From: Bacteroidales bacterium
GTDB lineage: Bacteria; Bacteroidota; Bacteroidia; Bacteroidales; JAADJA01
Direction: 5' to 3'
Assembly: GCA_021740645.1 (NCBI GenBank)
Contig: JAIOZL010000030.1
Location: 1 to 58,856, forward strand
Length of the DNA stretch: 58,856 nt
Notes under the pieces: model-generated
Told to the model about the DNA's origin: nothing
What the model saw: only the letters and a program-made list of their open reading frames with translations
The model's database searches: none
Program-made: the position numbers and the translations under genes
Shown here: piece by piece, positions 9,603-18,292 of the stretch
Numbering within the stretch: position 1 is the stretch's first letter
Layout: each line of letters starts with the position of its first letter

Positions 9603-9712
9603 AAACACTTTAAACCATGTTTTTATCTGACCTTCAATGATAAGATATTTTATTATTCAGGAATTAGCAGTTAAAATTTTTGAAAATTCAAGTCGTCAAA
9701 ATCATATTAATA

Positions 9713-10690
9713 ATGAAAAACATTTTCTTATCACTCATGAGCCTGGCTTTGCTGTCATTGATCATCGGTTGTTCAACCGGATCAAAGCATACAACAGAAC
9801 AACTGAAAAAAGCAATTCCTTATCCACTGCTCTAATGGGAAGGTTTTCAGGGTAAAACCATTGCCGATTCAAAACCCGATTTTATCGGGCAACCCAAAGC
9901 ACCTGAAGATGCTCCCAATGTACTGGTCATCATGCCATATATTTTGATTTGGAAAATGACCGGATTAAATGCCGGAACCGGTGATGGATTAATCCATATT
10001 TCAACCGATGCCGGAAACTCCTGGACAGATGTAACCACTGGAATACCGGACCGATGGATATTGCGTGTTTTATGCGCTCCATTTGACGAAAATACCGTGT
10101 ATGCTGCTATATCAGGTTTCCGCTGGGATGAGCCGTTACCACATGTATTTAAATCAACTGATCTTGGCCAAACCTGGGAAAATATAAGTGGTAACCTACC
10201 TGAGGTTTCAATGAACGATATCCTTGTTGATCCTGACAATGAAGGACATATTTTTGTTGGTTCGGATGCAAGCGTATTTTATACTCAGGACGGAGGCCAG
10301 AATTGGTCTGGAATAAACAATGGAATATTTAATGTTCCGGTGGTTGCTATGAAAATAAATCAACCCACAAGAACTTTGATCGTTGGCACCTATGGAGTTT
10401 CAGCATATAAACCTAATATCGATGATTAAGTTACACATGTGGCAGAATCTGAAAAGCCCGAAATAAACTTCATAATATATCCCAATCCTATCAGCAAATA
10501 CTTGCATGTAAAAGGACCAGTTGAACTCATTGATGATTTTCGTTTGTTTGATGCCAATGGTAAACATATCATGTGGGCAGATAAAAGCCGGTTAAATGAA
10601 ATGCCAAATTTAATACTGGGGATCTATTATTTGCATTTATTAGATGCAAACGGTAATACTTTAGCTGTAGAAAAAGTGTTGAAGAATTGA
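9713..10690 (+). pseudogene. Chimeric pseudogene: sulfatase lipoprotein N-terminus joined to BNR-propeller T9SS C-terminus
   Basis: One frame runs from ATG 9713 to 10690 with two in-frame TAA stops (9833-9835 and 10427-10429). Residues 1-20 are a lipoprotein signal (LLSLIIGC lipobox). The part after the first stop (GFQGKTIADSKPDF, then APEDAPNVLVIM) matches the start of arylsulfatases, but at about 9934 it changes, without a frame change, into the end of a BNR/sortilin-like propeller (AGTGDGLIHISTDAGNSW, YAAISGFRWDE, HVFKSTDLGQTWENISG, GTYGVSAYK). After the second stop a complete T9SS tail follows in frame (NFIIYPNPISKYLHV ... ILGIYYLHLLDANG ... EKVLKN). The sulfatase catalytic core (CxPSR region) is absent. 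I infer a deletion that fused two neighbouring genes and then decay. Confidence 0.75.
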
Positions 10691-10779
10691 TAAATATAAA
10701 TATTCTGAAAATTAATCAGTGTGAGTCTTTATAATACAAGAAATAATTTCTTAAAACGCCTTAAAATTTCGTAAGTGAT

Positions 10780-10815
10780 AAAGAAACCGCCCCTTTTTCA
10801 AGAGACGGTTTCTTT
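10780..10815. terminator. Bidirectional terminator hairpin
   Basis: Perfect 10-bp inverted repeat AAAGAAACCG / CGGTTTCTTT around a 16-nt loop, between the convergent pseudogene (ending 10690) and the small minus-strand gene (ending 10841). The A/T-rich outer stem gives a short U-run in either direction. Confidence 0.6.
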
Positions 10816-10840
10816 ACTGAAAAAATTCCAACTAAATTTT

Positions 10841-11065
10841 CTAGTCTAAAACTTTCTTACGAACATCATAGATTATTTCAGTTCCGTATCCGATAGCTAA
10901 TGACAGCAGGATAATCAGACCACCACCGATTGGAGTGCTACCACCCACTGGGGTAGTACCTGTTCCTCCACCGATACCCGGATCGTAAGGTAATGGTTGT
11001 GCTGTTAGTATAACCGGAAGCAGTACTACAAATAATATTGCTAGAATTTGAATTGGATTTTTCAT
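10841..11065 (-). CDS. Small exported protein with PID-CTERM-like tail
   Basis: 74 residues. An N-terminal signal peptide (MKNPIQILAILFVVLLPVIL, cleavage near TAQ) is followed by a Gly/Pro/Thr-rich linker (PYDPGIGGGTGTTPVGGSTP). The C-terminal part is PIGGG, one hydrophobic helix (LIILLSLAIGYG) and a basic end (DVRKK). That layout (P-I-x-G-G, short TM helix, basic residues) resembles the PID-CTERM sorting signal described in Bacteroidota, in which the second position is usually D in PIDGG. If so, almost the whole mature protein is a sorting tag with a tiny exposed peptide. Function unknown. A terminator hairpin lies just after the stop. Confidence 0.65.
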   Translation of the reverse strand: MKNPIQILAILFVVLLPVILTAQPLPYDPGIGGGTGTTPVGGSTPIGGGLIILLSLAIGYGTEIIYDVRKKVLD

Positions 11066-11328
11066 ATGTAATATATTTAAAGTTAACCTCCCTCACTGGG
11101 ATAAAATCCAATTATGATATTTTATAAATACTTTTCCGGTTACCGCATTCTGAAAAGTTATAACTTTTGCCTTGTAACTTGAATAAAATAAAGATAACTA
11201 GCTATAAGTCTAATAATTATGCTCGAAACCAATTCTCCCAACACCACTTAAAAAAATCAAAAATAACATTAAAAAAGAGCAGTTTAATTCAGCTAAATAA
11301 TCAAGACACACCTAATATAATTAGGCCA

Positions 11329-12009
11329 TTAATTTACAATGGTTACCTTCCAGTTCCCCTCTTGTTTAATTTCAAATTCGAATATCACATCATGTTTTGA
11401 AGTCCTGAGTTTGTTCCATGTCTTATATGATACTTTACAAATAACCGGAAAAGTCACGGTCTCAAAACCAATATATTTCCCCATAGCAAACTGAGTTCCA
11501 CTGGTGGATATAATATGTAAATCTTCAATGGAGGAATTGGACACTCCATTCATCATTATCGAGATCAAATACCTGTTACCGTCACCTACACGGTCAAAGG
11601 AGTAGCTATCCACACTAACCTTATATTGAACTACTGGTTTTTCAACCTTAATACCTATATATTCATCTTTATCCCAAATCCCAGCAAGGGCTGTATCACC
11701 ATATTCAGTCTTATAATAGAGTGTCCCTTCACCATTCCTTTGGCCCTGCCGCCACTTCCCGGTATAATATTGCCCATCAGCCCAGGTGTAGGTTCCCAAA
11801 CCTTGGGGATAACCTTTTCTGAACTGGCCGTCGTAGGTATCTTTACCAATAGCTTTTCCATTGCCATGAGCAAGTCCCTTTTTACAATCGCCTGTGTAGC
11901 TTTCCGAAATATCTTTAAGCAATACCTTACAGTCTTGTGTAAAGGCTGCGGCATTAAAAATCAGGAGGATAAAAATTACATTCAGTGAGTTTTTCAAAAA
12001 TTTCATCAT
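11329..12009 (-). CDS. Exported MORN-repeat protein
   Basis: 226 residues (start at 12009 or at the adjacent ATG 12006). A signal peptide (MKFLKNSLNVIFILLIFNAA) precedes three MORN-type repeats at about 45-110: GLAHGNGKAIGKDTYDGQF, GYPQGLGTYTWADGQYYTG and GQRNGEGTLYYKT. The C-terminal half (about 120-226) is a beta-rich domain I do not recognise. MORN repeats act as protein or lipid interaction modules; no catalytic motif is visible. Divergently transcribed from the DUF3108 gene at 12163. Confidence 0.8.
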   Translation of the reverse strand: MMKFLKNSLNVIFILLIFNAAAFTQDCKVLLKDISESYTGDCKKGLAHGNGKAIGKDTYDGQFRKGYPQGLGTYTWADGQYYTGKWRQGQRNGEGTLYYKTEYGDTALAGIWDKDEYIGIKVEKPVVQYKVSVDSYSFDRVGDGNRYLISIMMNGVSNSSIEDLHIISTSGTQFAMGKYIGFETVTFPVICKVSYKTWNKLRTSKHDVIFEFEIKQEGNWKVTIVN

Positions 12010-12162
12010 TATTTTTTTGAGAAGGTAAATATAATAACTTTTAGCCTTAACAGTTATAGGTTTTGATAAATAGCCTAAATGAATTTACAAATACCACAAA
12101 TTAAGCAGCGGAACTAAAAAGAGAAAGAGGAATTATCGTAATTTGCATTTTTATTTATACGA

Positions 12163-12987
12163 ATGATTAAAACTCTGATCCTACTATTGTACACTTGTTT
12201 CCTTTTGCTTTCATTAAGTTCAAAAGCGCAGTGTGTTAACACAGAGCACGTATTTCAAGGTGGAGAGCTTTTGAAATATGAAGTAGCTTACAATTGGGGG
12301 TTTATTTGGGTGGATGCCGGGGAAGTATCTTTTAAAACGGAATGGAAGAATTCGGGCTACAACCCCTCCTACTATTTTGAAAGTTATGGCACATCATACA
12401 GGTTTTACGACTTGCTATTTAAAGTTCGGGACCGTTTTCAATCAGAAGTGGAGGCTAAAAGTTTCAGGCCAAAATGGTTTATCCGTAATACCTCTGAAGG
12501 AGGATATGAAGTAAACAACCGATATGATTTCGATTTTGAAAACCAAATATTATATTCAAAAACAGCGAATTCAGAAAAACAGTTAAGCGAAGATACTTTA
12601 TCACTGACCGGTTGTACTTACGATGTATTATCTGCAATTTATTACGCCCGAAATATAAATTTTACGAATTATTCAATTGGAGATACCATTCCGATAAAGT
12701 TTATCATTGATGGGGAATTTTACGAATTATACATCAGGTATATTGGTAGGGAAAATAAAAAGAACCGGAATGGTAAAACCTATGATTGCATCAAGTTTTC
12801 GGCCCTTCTAGTTGAAGGGACTATTTTTAAAGGAGGTGAGGATTTGATTGTTTGGGTTACAGCCGACAACAATAAAATCCCCATTATGGCAGAAGCCCGG
12901 ATATTAATTGGGTCAATCAAAGCATATTTAACCTCTTATGAAAACTTAAAATACTCGATTATAGAAGTTTCCGAAAAAAATAAGTAG
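12163..12987 (+). CDS. DUF3108 domain-containing exported protein
   Basis: 274 residues. A signal peptide (MIKTLILLLYTCFLLLSLSS, cleavage near KAQ) is followed by the DUF3108 hallmark GGELLKYEVAYNWGFIWVDA and AGEVSF near residues 30-55, with SYRFYDLLFKVRDRFQ and NRYDFDF further on. DUF3108 proteins are predicted periplasmic beta-barrel-like lipocalin-type folds of unknown role. The gene is 37 nt upstream of the PgpH-like gene and in the same direction, although a possible separate promoter lies in between. Confidence 0.85.
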   Translation: MIKTLILLLYTCFLLLSLSSKAQCVNTEHVFQGGELLKYEVAYNWGFIWVDAGEVSFKTEWKNSGYNPSYYFESYGTSYRFYDLLFKVRDRFQSEVEAKSFRPKWFIRNTSEGGYEVNNRYDFDFENQILYSKTANSEKQLSEDTLSLTGCTYDVLSAIYYARNINFTNYSIGDTIPIKFIIDGEFYELYIRYIGRENKKNRNGKTYDCIKFSALLVEGTIFKGGEDLIVWVTADNNKIPIMAEARILIGSIKAYLTSYENLKYSIIEVSEKNK

Positions 12988-12999
12988 CATTAATTTGAT

Positions 13000-13007
13000 T
13001 ATTTTTG
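13000..13007 (+). promoter_or_regulatory. Possible -7 box for the PgpH-like gene
   Basis: TATTTTTG fits TAnnTTTG and lies 17 nt before the ATG at 13025. No -33 TTTG is seen at the right distance, so the call is weak. Confidence 0.25.
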
Positions 13008-13024
13008 CGGGTTAAATACACTTC

Positions 13025-15097
13025 ATGAAAAAATTCTTTTCATACCTAAGAAATCATTATTCAGAGATTAATAAAATTGTACTGTTTATTCTCACTGCCG
13101 TTTTCCTTTTGCTGGTATTTCCTAAAGAAGGTAAATTTAAATACGAATTTACCAAAAGCAAACCCTGGATGCATGAAGACCTGATTGCACCCTTTGATTT
13201 TGCGATATTAAAATCTGAAACCGAAATAGAAGCAGAAAAAAATAAAGTGCTTTCTGGGATAAAACCATATTTTATATATGATACTTTAGTTACGAATGAG
13301 AACCGGAATAAATTAATTGAAGAATTTAAACTAAAATGGAATAATACCTATACCGAAAACAGGCAGGCCCTGAAACAGATGACAGAAAACCAAAAGCTCT
13401 GTTTAGAGGTTTACGATCAAATTATGATGCAAGGGATTATTGAAATGAATACCCAGTTTAATTCTGCCAATGAAAATCAAAATATTCTACTAATAAAGAA
13501 TAATGTTGTTGAAGAGAAAAAAGTCTCAGATTTCTATACTATTCAATCCGCAGACCTTTTTTTGCATAAGATATTACAGAATAACTCACGAATCGATAGA
13601 AACCTGCTAATAGGTGTAATTGAAAATGCTCTTTTTCAAAATATCAGGTACGACAAAGAAAAAACGAATGCAGAACAAAATCTTGCCCTATCAAAAATAT
13701 CAAATGCACAGGGAATGGTACAAAGTGGTGAACGGATTATTTCAAGGGGAGAACTGATAACAGCTGAAAACTTCCAAATACTTGAATCATTAAGAATAGA
13801 GTACGAATCAAATTTGGGCTCATCATTTAAGTATATTGGCATTCTTCTGGGCCAAACCATTCTTATTGTAGTTTCTTTGATCAGTCTATACCTATTCCTG
13901 TTTTATTTCAGGCTGGAGATATTTACCGAAAACAAACAGGTTGGGCTCATCCTGTTTTTGATTGTTGCCGCTGTTGGGATAGCCAGCATAATAATTAAAC
14001 TGAACCCTGTATATGTTTACGTGGTACCCATATGCCTTATTCCTATTATTATTGGTGTATTTACTGATACACGGCTGGCACTCTTCACCCACCTTATTAC
14101 CATAATTATCATTGGTTTTCTGGTACCCAACAGTTACGAATATGTTTTTCTCCAATTGTTTGCTGGAATCGTAACGATTTTAAGTACGGTAAAACTGGAG
14201 CGCAGGTCGCAATTCTTCCTTACATCCTTAATGATCTTCCTGGTGTATTCGGTCATTTACCTCGGAATGACCCTGATCAAAGAAGGAAGCCTCCAGGATA
14301 TTAATTATTTATATTATGGGTTTTTTGCGGGTAGTGCTTTACTCACTTTATTTTCCTATCCTATTATTTTTGTTTTCGAAAAGGTATTTGGATTAATTAC
14401 CAATGTCACCCTGCTTGAATTATCCAATACCAATAATAAGTTGCTCAGAGAACTCGCGCTCAATGCACCTGGTACTTTCCAGCACTCCATGCAGATGGCC
14501 AACCTGGCCGAAGAGGCTATTCATGAAATTGGCGGCAATCCTTTGCTTGTCAGGACAGGTGCCATGTACCATGACATTGGGAAAATGAATGATCCGCTTT
14601 ATTTTGTAGAAAATCAAACGACCGGGCTTAACCCTCATGACGAGCTTACTTATGACGAAAGTGCAGAAATTATTATTGATCACGTTTTACGAGGAGTTGA
14701 AAAAGCCAAAAAATATAAGTTGCCTGAACAAATCATTGACTTTATTCGAACCCACCACGGAACCCGGCGTACCGAATATTTTTATACCCTTGCAAGCCGC
14801 GAAAACCCCGATGAGAAGATTGATGATTCGATTTTTACCTATCCTGGCCCTGAACCATTCTCAAAAGAAACAGCGGTGTTAATGATGGCCGATACCGTTG
14901 AGGCTGCTTCCAGGAGTTTAAAAAAACCTGATGAAGATTCTATTCATAAACTGGTAGAAGGAGTGATTGACAAACAGATGGAGGCCGGCCAGTTTAATAA
15001 TGCCGATATTACACTTAGAGATATCAGGAAAATAAAAAATATTTTTAAAAAGAAACTGATGAATATTTATCACCTGAGGATAGAGTACCCCAAATAA
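13025..15097 (+). CDS. 7TM-HD family phosphohydrolase, PgpH-like (predicted cyclic-di-AMP phosphodiesterase)
   Basis: 690 residues. One N-terminal membrane helix (about 15-38) is followed by a large extracytoplasmic 7TMR-HDED domain (about 50-275). A block of about six or seven helices (280-455) leads to a cytoplasmic HD domain. HD metal ligands are visible as H near 487 (FQHSMQMANLAEEAIHE), HD at 515-516 (MYHDIGKM) and later histidines (IIDHVLRG, RTHHGTRRTEYFY), then ADTVEAASRSL. In PgpH of Listeria this domain hydrolyses cyclic-di-AMP to pApA; the architecture here is the same, so a nucleotide-signalling role is likely. It is followed by a strong bidirectional terminator. Confidence 0.88.
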   Translation: MKKFFSYLRNHYSEINKIVLFILTAVFLLLVFPKEGKFKYEFTKSKPWMHEDLIAPFDFAILKSETEIEAEKNKVLSGIKPYFIYDTLVTNENRNKLIEEFKLKWNNTYTENRQALKQMTENQKLCLEVYDQIMMQGIIEMNTQFNSANENQNILLIKNNVVEEKKVSDFYTIQSADLFLHKILQNNSRIDRNLLIGVIENALFQNIRYDKEKTNAEQNLALSKISNAQGMVQSGERIISRGELITAENFQILESLRIEYESNLGSSFKYIGILLGQTILIVVSLISLYLFLFYFRLEIFTENKQVGLILFLIVAAVGIASIIIKLNPVYVYVVPICLIPIIIGVFTDTRLALFTHLITIIIIGFLVPNSYEYVFLQLFAGIVTILSTVKLERRSQFFLTSLMIFLVYSVIYLGMTLIKEGSLQDINYLYYGFFAGSALLTLFSYPIIFVFEKVFGLITNVTLLELSNTNNKLLRELALNAPGTFQHSMQMANLAEEAIHEIGGNPLLVRTGAMYHDIGKMNDPLYFVENQTTGLNPHDELTYDESAEIIIDHVLRGVEKAKKYKLPEQIIDFIRTHHGTRRTEYFYTLASRENPDEKIDDSIFTYPGPEPFSKETAVLMMADTVEAASRSLKKPDEDSIHKLVEGVIDKQMEAGQFNNADITLRDIRKIKNIFKKKLMNIYHLRIEYPK

Positions 15098-15128
15098 TTT
15101 TTAAATTTATTTGCTCAAATATAATAAT

Positions 15129-15160
15129 AAGAGCCCAGCTAAAATTTTAGCTGGGCTCTT
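15129..15160. terminator. Strong bidirectional terminator
   Basis: A perfect 32-nt palindrome (16-nt arm AAGAGCCCAGCTAAAA) sits between the convergent PgpH-like gene (ends 15097) and the T9SS protein gene (ends 15186). Confidence 0.75.
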
Positions 15161-15185
15161 ATGTATTAATTTATAGAATCCAATT

Positions 15186-18113
15186 TTAACGAACCGCAAT
15201 TTTTCTCATCACCATTCCATCATCATTTCGGATGATCAGATAATATAAACCAGCAGTTAGCTTTGGTAGCTGAATATCTGTTTGATAACTTCCATTCATT
15301 TCTATTCCGGTTTCATTATAATGGATTTTTCCCTTTCCATCATAAATTTCCAAATCTGCAGTTATTTTTTCAGAAGTGAGAACCATCACGCTAAAATGCC
15401 CATCACTTGGATTAGGATAAATTTGTAAACGTTGAAGTGCAGGAATTTCTCCAACCCCAGAACAATCTACAAAACTTACTACAACACTTGAAGTACCCAT
15501 GCATCCATTGTTGTCGATAACTTCCACTTCAAATATTTGTGACCCAATTCCTATTCCTGCTGAATCTACTGTAATGGATGAAGTAGTTTCATTGCCTGGT
15601 GTCCACATATAAGAAACTGCATCAGGCCAGGTGGCATCAAGAATAATTTCGAGTTCTGCGCATAGTGAAGTATCGGAGCCAAGGTCAATTTGAGGATAGT
15701 CATAAAGCATTATATCCTGGTATGCTGTATCCGAACAAAGGTTTTCGTTGGTAAACTCATACCCTATAGTTACAACATCTGTGAGAGGAACCATTGGGTC
15801 GAACATACCATCTTCCACACCATCTCCAAAGTAAGTTCCATTTTCAGGCAAGCCTCCTGTTAACTCAAATGGTTCAGCATTTTTACAAACACCATCAAAT
15901 TCTGCCAGGCTAACTGCCGGAAGTTCGCTGATAGAAAGCATTACTTCAATTGCAGGGCTTTCGCATCCAATTGTTTGGGTTACATAATACATATATTGTC
16001 CGAATTCAGTTTGCCCTGTTTCAAAACTACTTCCTTCAAATACCAGGTTGAGCAAATCAGGATCGTCGTACCAACGAATATTTTCACCTGTAGCCATCAG
16101 TGGCGGTACAGTTTCATCACCGCATACGTAAACATTTTCGGCAAGAGGTGCATCAGGAGCTTCTGAAACAGTAATGTAATTTTCTTTAACCAATTCAGTA
16201 AAACCACTACTATTAACAGCAATCAATTTCACATTAAAACTTCCAGCTGCATTGTATAAAATACCCTGCGGGTTTTGATCATTTGAAAGATTCGGGGTAC
16301 CCCCGGTAAATTCCCAAAACCATTGGTTAGGGAAATTTTGGGAAAGATCAGTAAAATCAACAGTTTCACCAACACAAATTTCAGTTTCTGATGCTTCAAA
16401 CTCTGTAACTGGCGGATCAAGCACCAATAAATCAACATTGACATCCCTGTAATGCACAGGAGTTCCGTTAGGTCCCTCTCCTTTAATGGTCATTAGATAA
16501 CTTCCAAGCGGAACACCTTCGGCTGTAATGACGATAGGTATTGAATCAGGGAAACTGGTAAGGATATCTCCTAAAGGATATGAAAGGCTAAAAGTTCCGG
16601 AAGGGGGATCTTCAATTGTAGCAGAGAATATCGCTGTATCACTATACAGTTTAACATCCGGGATGACTGCCCAAACAGTGTCAACTCCAGCCATTTCCAG
16701 ATTTTCAGGAGATGCCAGCATGGCGAAATCGGGAAAATATCCAGTAAAGCTGGCATAGGTACCATAGCGAAAATCTGTCCATGCCGACATGGAAGTTTTG
16801 GAGTTAGAAACAATCGCATCATAATCCCCCTGATAACGTGGAGTTCCTCCCCCACCGCAAGAAGTGCAGTTGATTTTCATTTTCTGGTTTGAAACTTTTT
16901 GATTGGGCATAAAACTCTCACCACCAGTTTCTGAATAGGTGGCGTAGATCATGGCACTATCACTTGTTGGGGTATCCCTTGTATCCATCCATTTAACATA
17001 AAGCCTACCGGTTTTTACATCGCACCATACCGCAGGTTCAAATTGATGATGTGCTGTTGGATTTTCGTCATCATTTACTAAAATTGGGCCGGAGAATGTG
17101 CTTCCTCCGTTATCTGAGTAGCGACACCATATATCCGGTTTATTGCCGTTACCGGCAGGCTGGTTAGAAGCATAGATAAGGTATAACCTTCCACGATAAG
17201 GGCCATAACTATTATCTGCTGCGATGAAGGGATAAGGCCGGGTACGCATATTTTCAACTGAATGACGGCCATTAGAGTTCACCCCCACATAACCTGAAAA
17301 ATTCTGCGAGCTTTTATATTGGAAGGTTTGTCCTCCGTTAAGTGACTGATAGAATGTATAATTGGACGCAAAAGAATTTCCTCCATTGGTAACCACATAC
17401 ACGGCACCACCCTGTATATTTTCCCAGGCACCAACACAAACCATCATACCAGGAAGGCCCTGAGTCCCGGGTGTAAAAGTAGTTGACCAGGTAGCGCCAA
17501 AGTCAGTTGACCGGCTAAAATTCCCACCGCTGTTGGAGGTCATAACTGTGTATATATAATTAGAATAGGGACCTCCGGTCTGATCGGCAGCCATCCAGTT
17601 TTTATCCACTCCACTAATTGCCGTAACAGCAGAACTCCAGGTCACTCCATTATCAGAAGAGCGCACAACCTTACAACCCAGTATACTGCTTCCATACATA
17701 TTTTCATAGTATAGGTTTCCAAGGCTGTCGTATGCGGTAAGCACGTCACCGCGAATGGTTGTACCCCAGCTTGCCTGAGTATTGTACCAATTGTATCCAT
17801 CAGCTGTACCATGGGCCTCATCAATATTCCAGGTTGCAAAAAATTCAGTTGGGGCTGTTGGATTTACACTTATGTGAGCTTCGGCAAAGTCGGTAGCAAC
17901 ATGAAAATTGTCATACCCATCAATAGTTACCACATTGGCGGTTTTCTGCCCATAACCCGGCTTAGCAAGGCTATCCAAATACCATTGTGGCAGGTTATCC
18001 CGATTAGGATCATCCACGTAATCCTGTGCATTCAGATTAAAAATTGTCATCCCACAAAATAGGATAAGCAATACCGCGGTGTTTAACGAATGAGAAAGTA
18101 ATTTTTTTGTCAT
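15186..18113 (-). CDS. T9SS-sorted sialidase-fold/PKD surface protein
   Basis: 975 residues. A signal peptide (about 1-29, ending LNAQ) is followed by an N-terminal six-bladed propeller-like region (about 60-440) with BNR/Asp-box signatures (SSDNGVTWS, STDFGATWS, QSLNGGQTFQ, YSDNGGSTFSG). I see no arrangement that proves sialidase activity. A PKD domain follows near 600-660 (ICVGETVDFTD, AAGSFNVKLIAVNSSG), then Ig-like domains typical of Bacteroidota (SLAEFDGVCKNAEPFELTGG, DLGSDTSLCAELEIILDATW), and a T9SS tail (LQIYPNPSDGHFSV ... TAGLYYLIIRNDDG ... RKIAVR). Predicted surface or secreted. It could be a glycan-active exo-enzyme or only a binding propeller. Confidence 0.85.
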   Translation of the reverse strand: MTKKLLSHSLNTAVLLILFCGMTIFNLNAQDYVDDPNRDNLPQWYLDSLAKPGYGQKTANVVTIDGYDNFHVATDFAEAHISVNPTAPTEFFATWNIDEAHGTADGYNWYNTQASWGTTIRGDVLTAYDSLGNLYYENMYGSSILGCKVVRSSDNGVTWSSAVTAISGVDKNWMAADQTGGPYSNYIYTVMTSNSGGNFSRSTDFGATWSTTFTPGTQGLPGMMVCVGAWENIQGGAVYVVTNGGNSFASNYTFYQSLNGGQTFQYKSSQNFSGYVGVNSNGRHSVENMRTRPYPFIAADNSYGPYRGRLYLIYASNQPAGNGNKPDIWCRYSDNGGSTFSGPILVNDDENPTAHHQFEPAVWCDVKTGRLYVKWMDTRDTPTSDSAMIYATYSETGGESFMPNQKVSNQKMKINCTSCGGGGTPRYQGDYDAIVSNSKTSMSAWTDFRYGTYASFTGYFPDFAMLASPENLEMAGVDTVWAVIPDVKLYSDTAIFSATIEDPPSGTFSLSYPLGDILTSFPDSIPIVITAEGVPLGSYLMTIKGEGPNGTPVHYRDVNVDLLVLDPPVTEFEASETEICVGETVDFTDLSQNFPNQWFWEFTGGTPNLSNDQNPQGILYNAAGSFNVKLIAVNSSGFTELVKENYITVSEAPDAPLAENVYVCGDETVPPLMATGENIRWYDDPDLLNLVFEGSSFETGQTEFGQYMYYVTQTIGCESPAIEVMLSISELPAVSLAEFDGVCKNAEPFELTGGLPENGTYFGDGVEDGMFDPMVPLTDVVTIGYEFTNENLCSDTAYQDIMLYDYPQIDLGSDTSLCAELEIILDATWPDAVSYMWTPGNETTSSITVDSAGIGIGSQIFEVEVIDNNGCMGTSSVVVSFVDCSGVGEIPALQRLQIYPNPSDGHFSVMVLTSEKITADLEIYDGKGKIHYNETGIEMNGSYQTDIQLPKLTAGLYYLIIRNDDGMVMRKIAVR

Positions 18114-18292
18114 ATTTATATTTTATATTAGTATTCTTATCGCGTCGAAAAAAAGAGGCTAATCTTACAAACAATTCAAAAAACAGAATTGTTGCATGGC
18201 ATTCAGAGAAATAATCGCAGCTCTCACAAAAACAGACTAATTTAACGCACACTAAGTTGCATTATATATATCCTGACTTTGTTTGATAAACC

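Noticed and set aside
16571..16855. Small minus-strand frame inside the large T9SS gene
   Set aside because: It is out of frame with a long, well-supported gene on the same strand and has no recognisable motif; treated as a shadow.
15186..18113. Naming the protein as a sialidase
   Set aside because: Asp-box-like repeats fix the propeller fold only; the Arg triad and Tyr/Glu nucleophile of sialidases could not be located.
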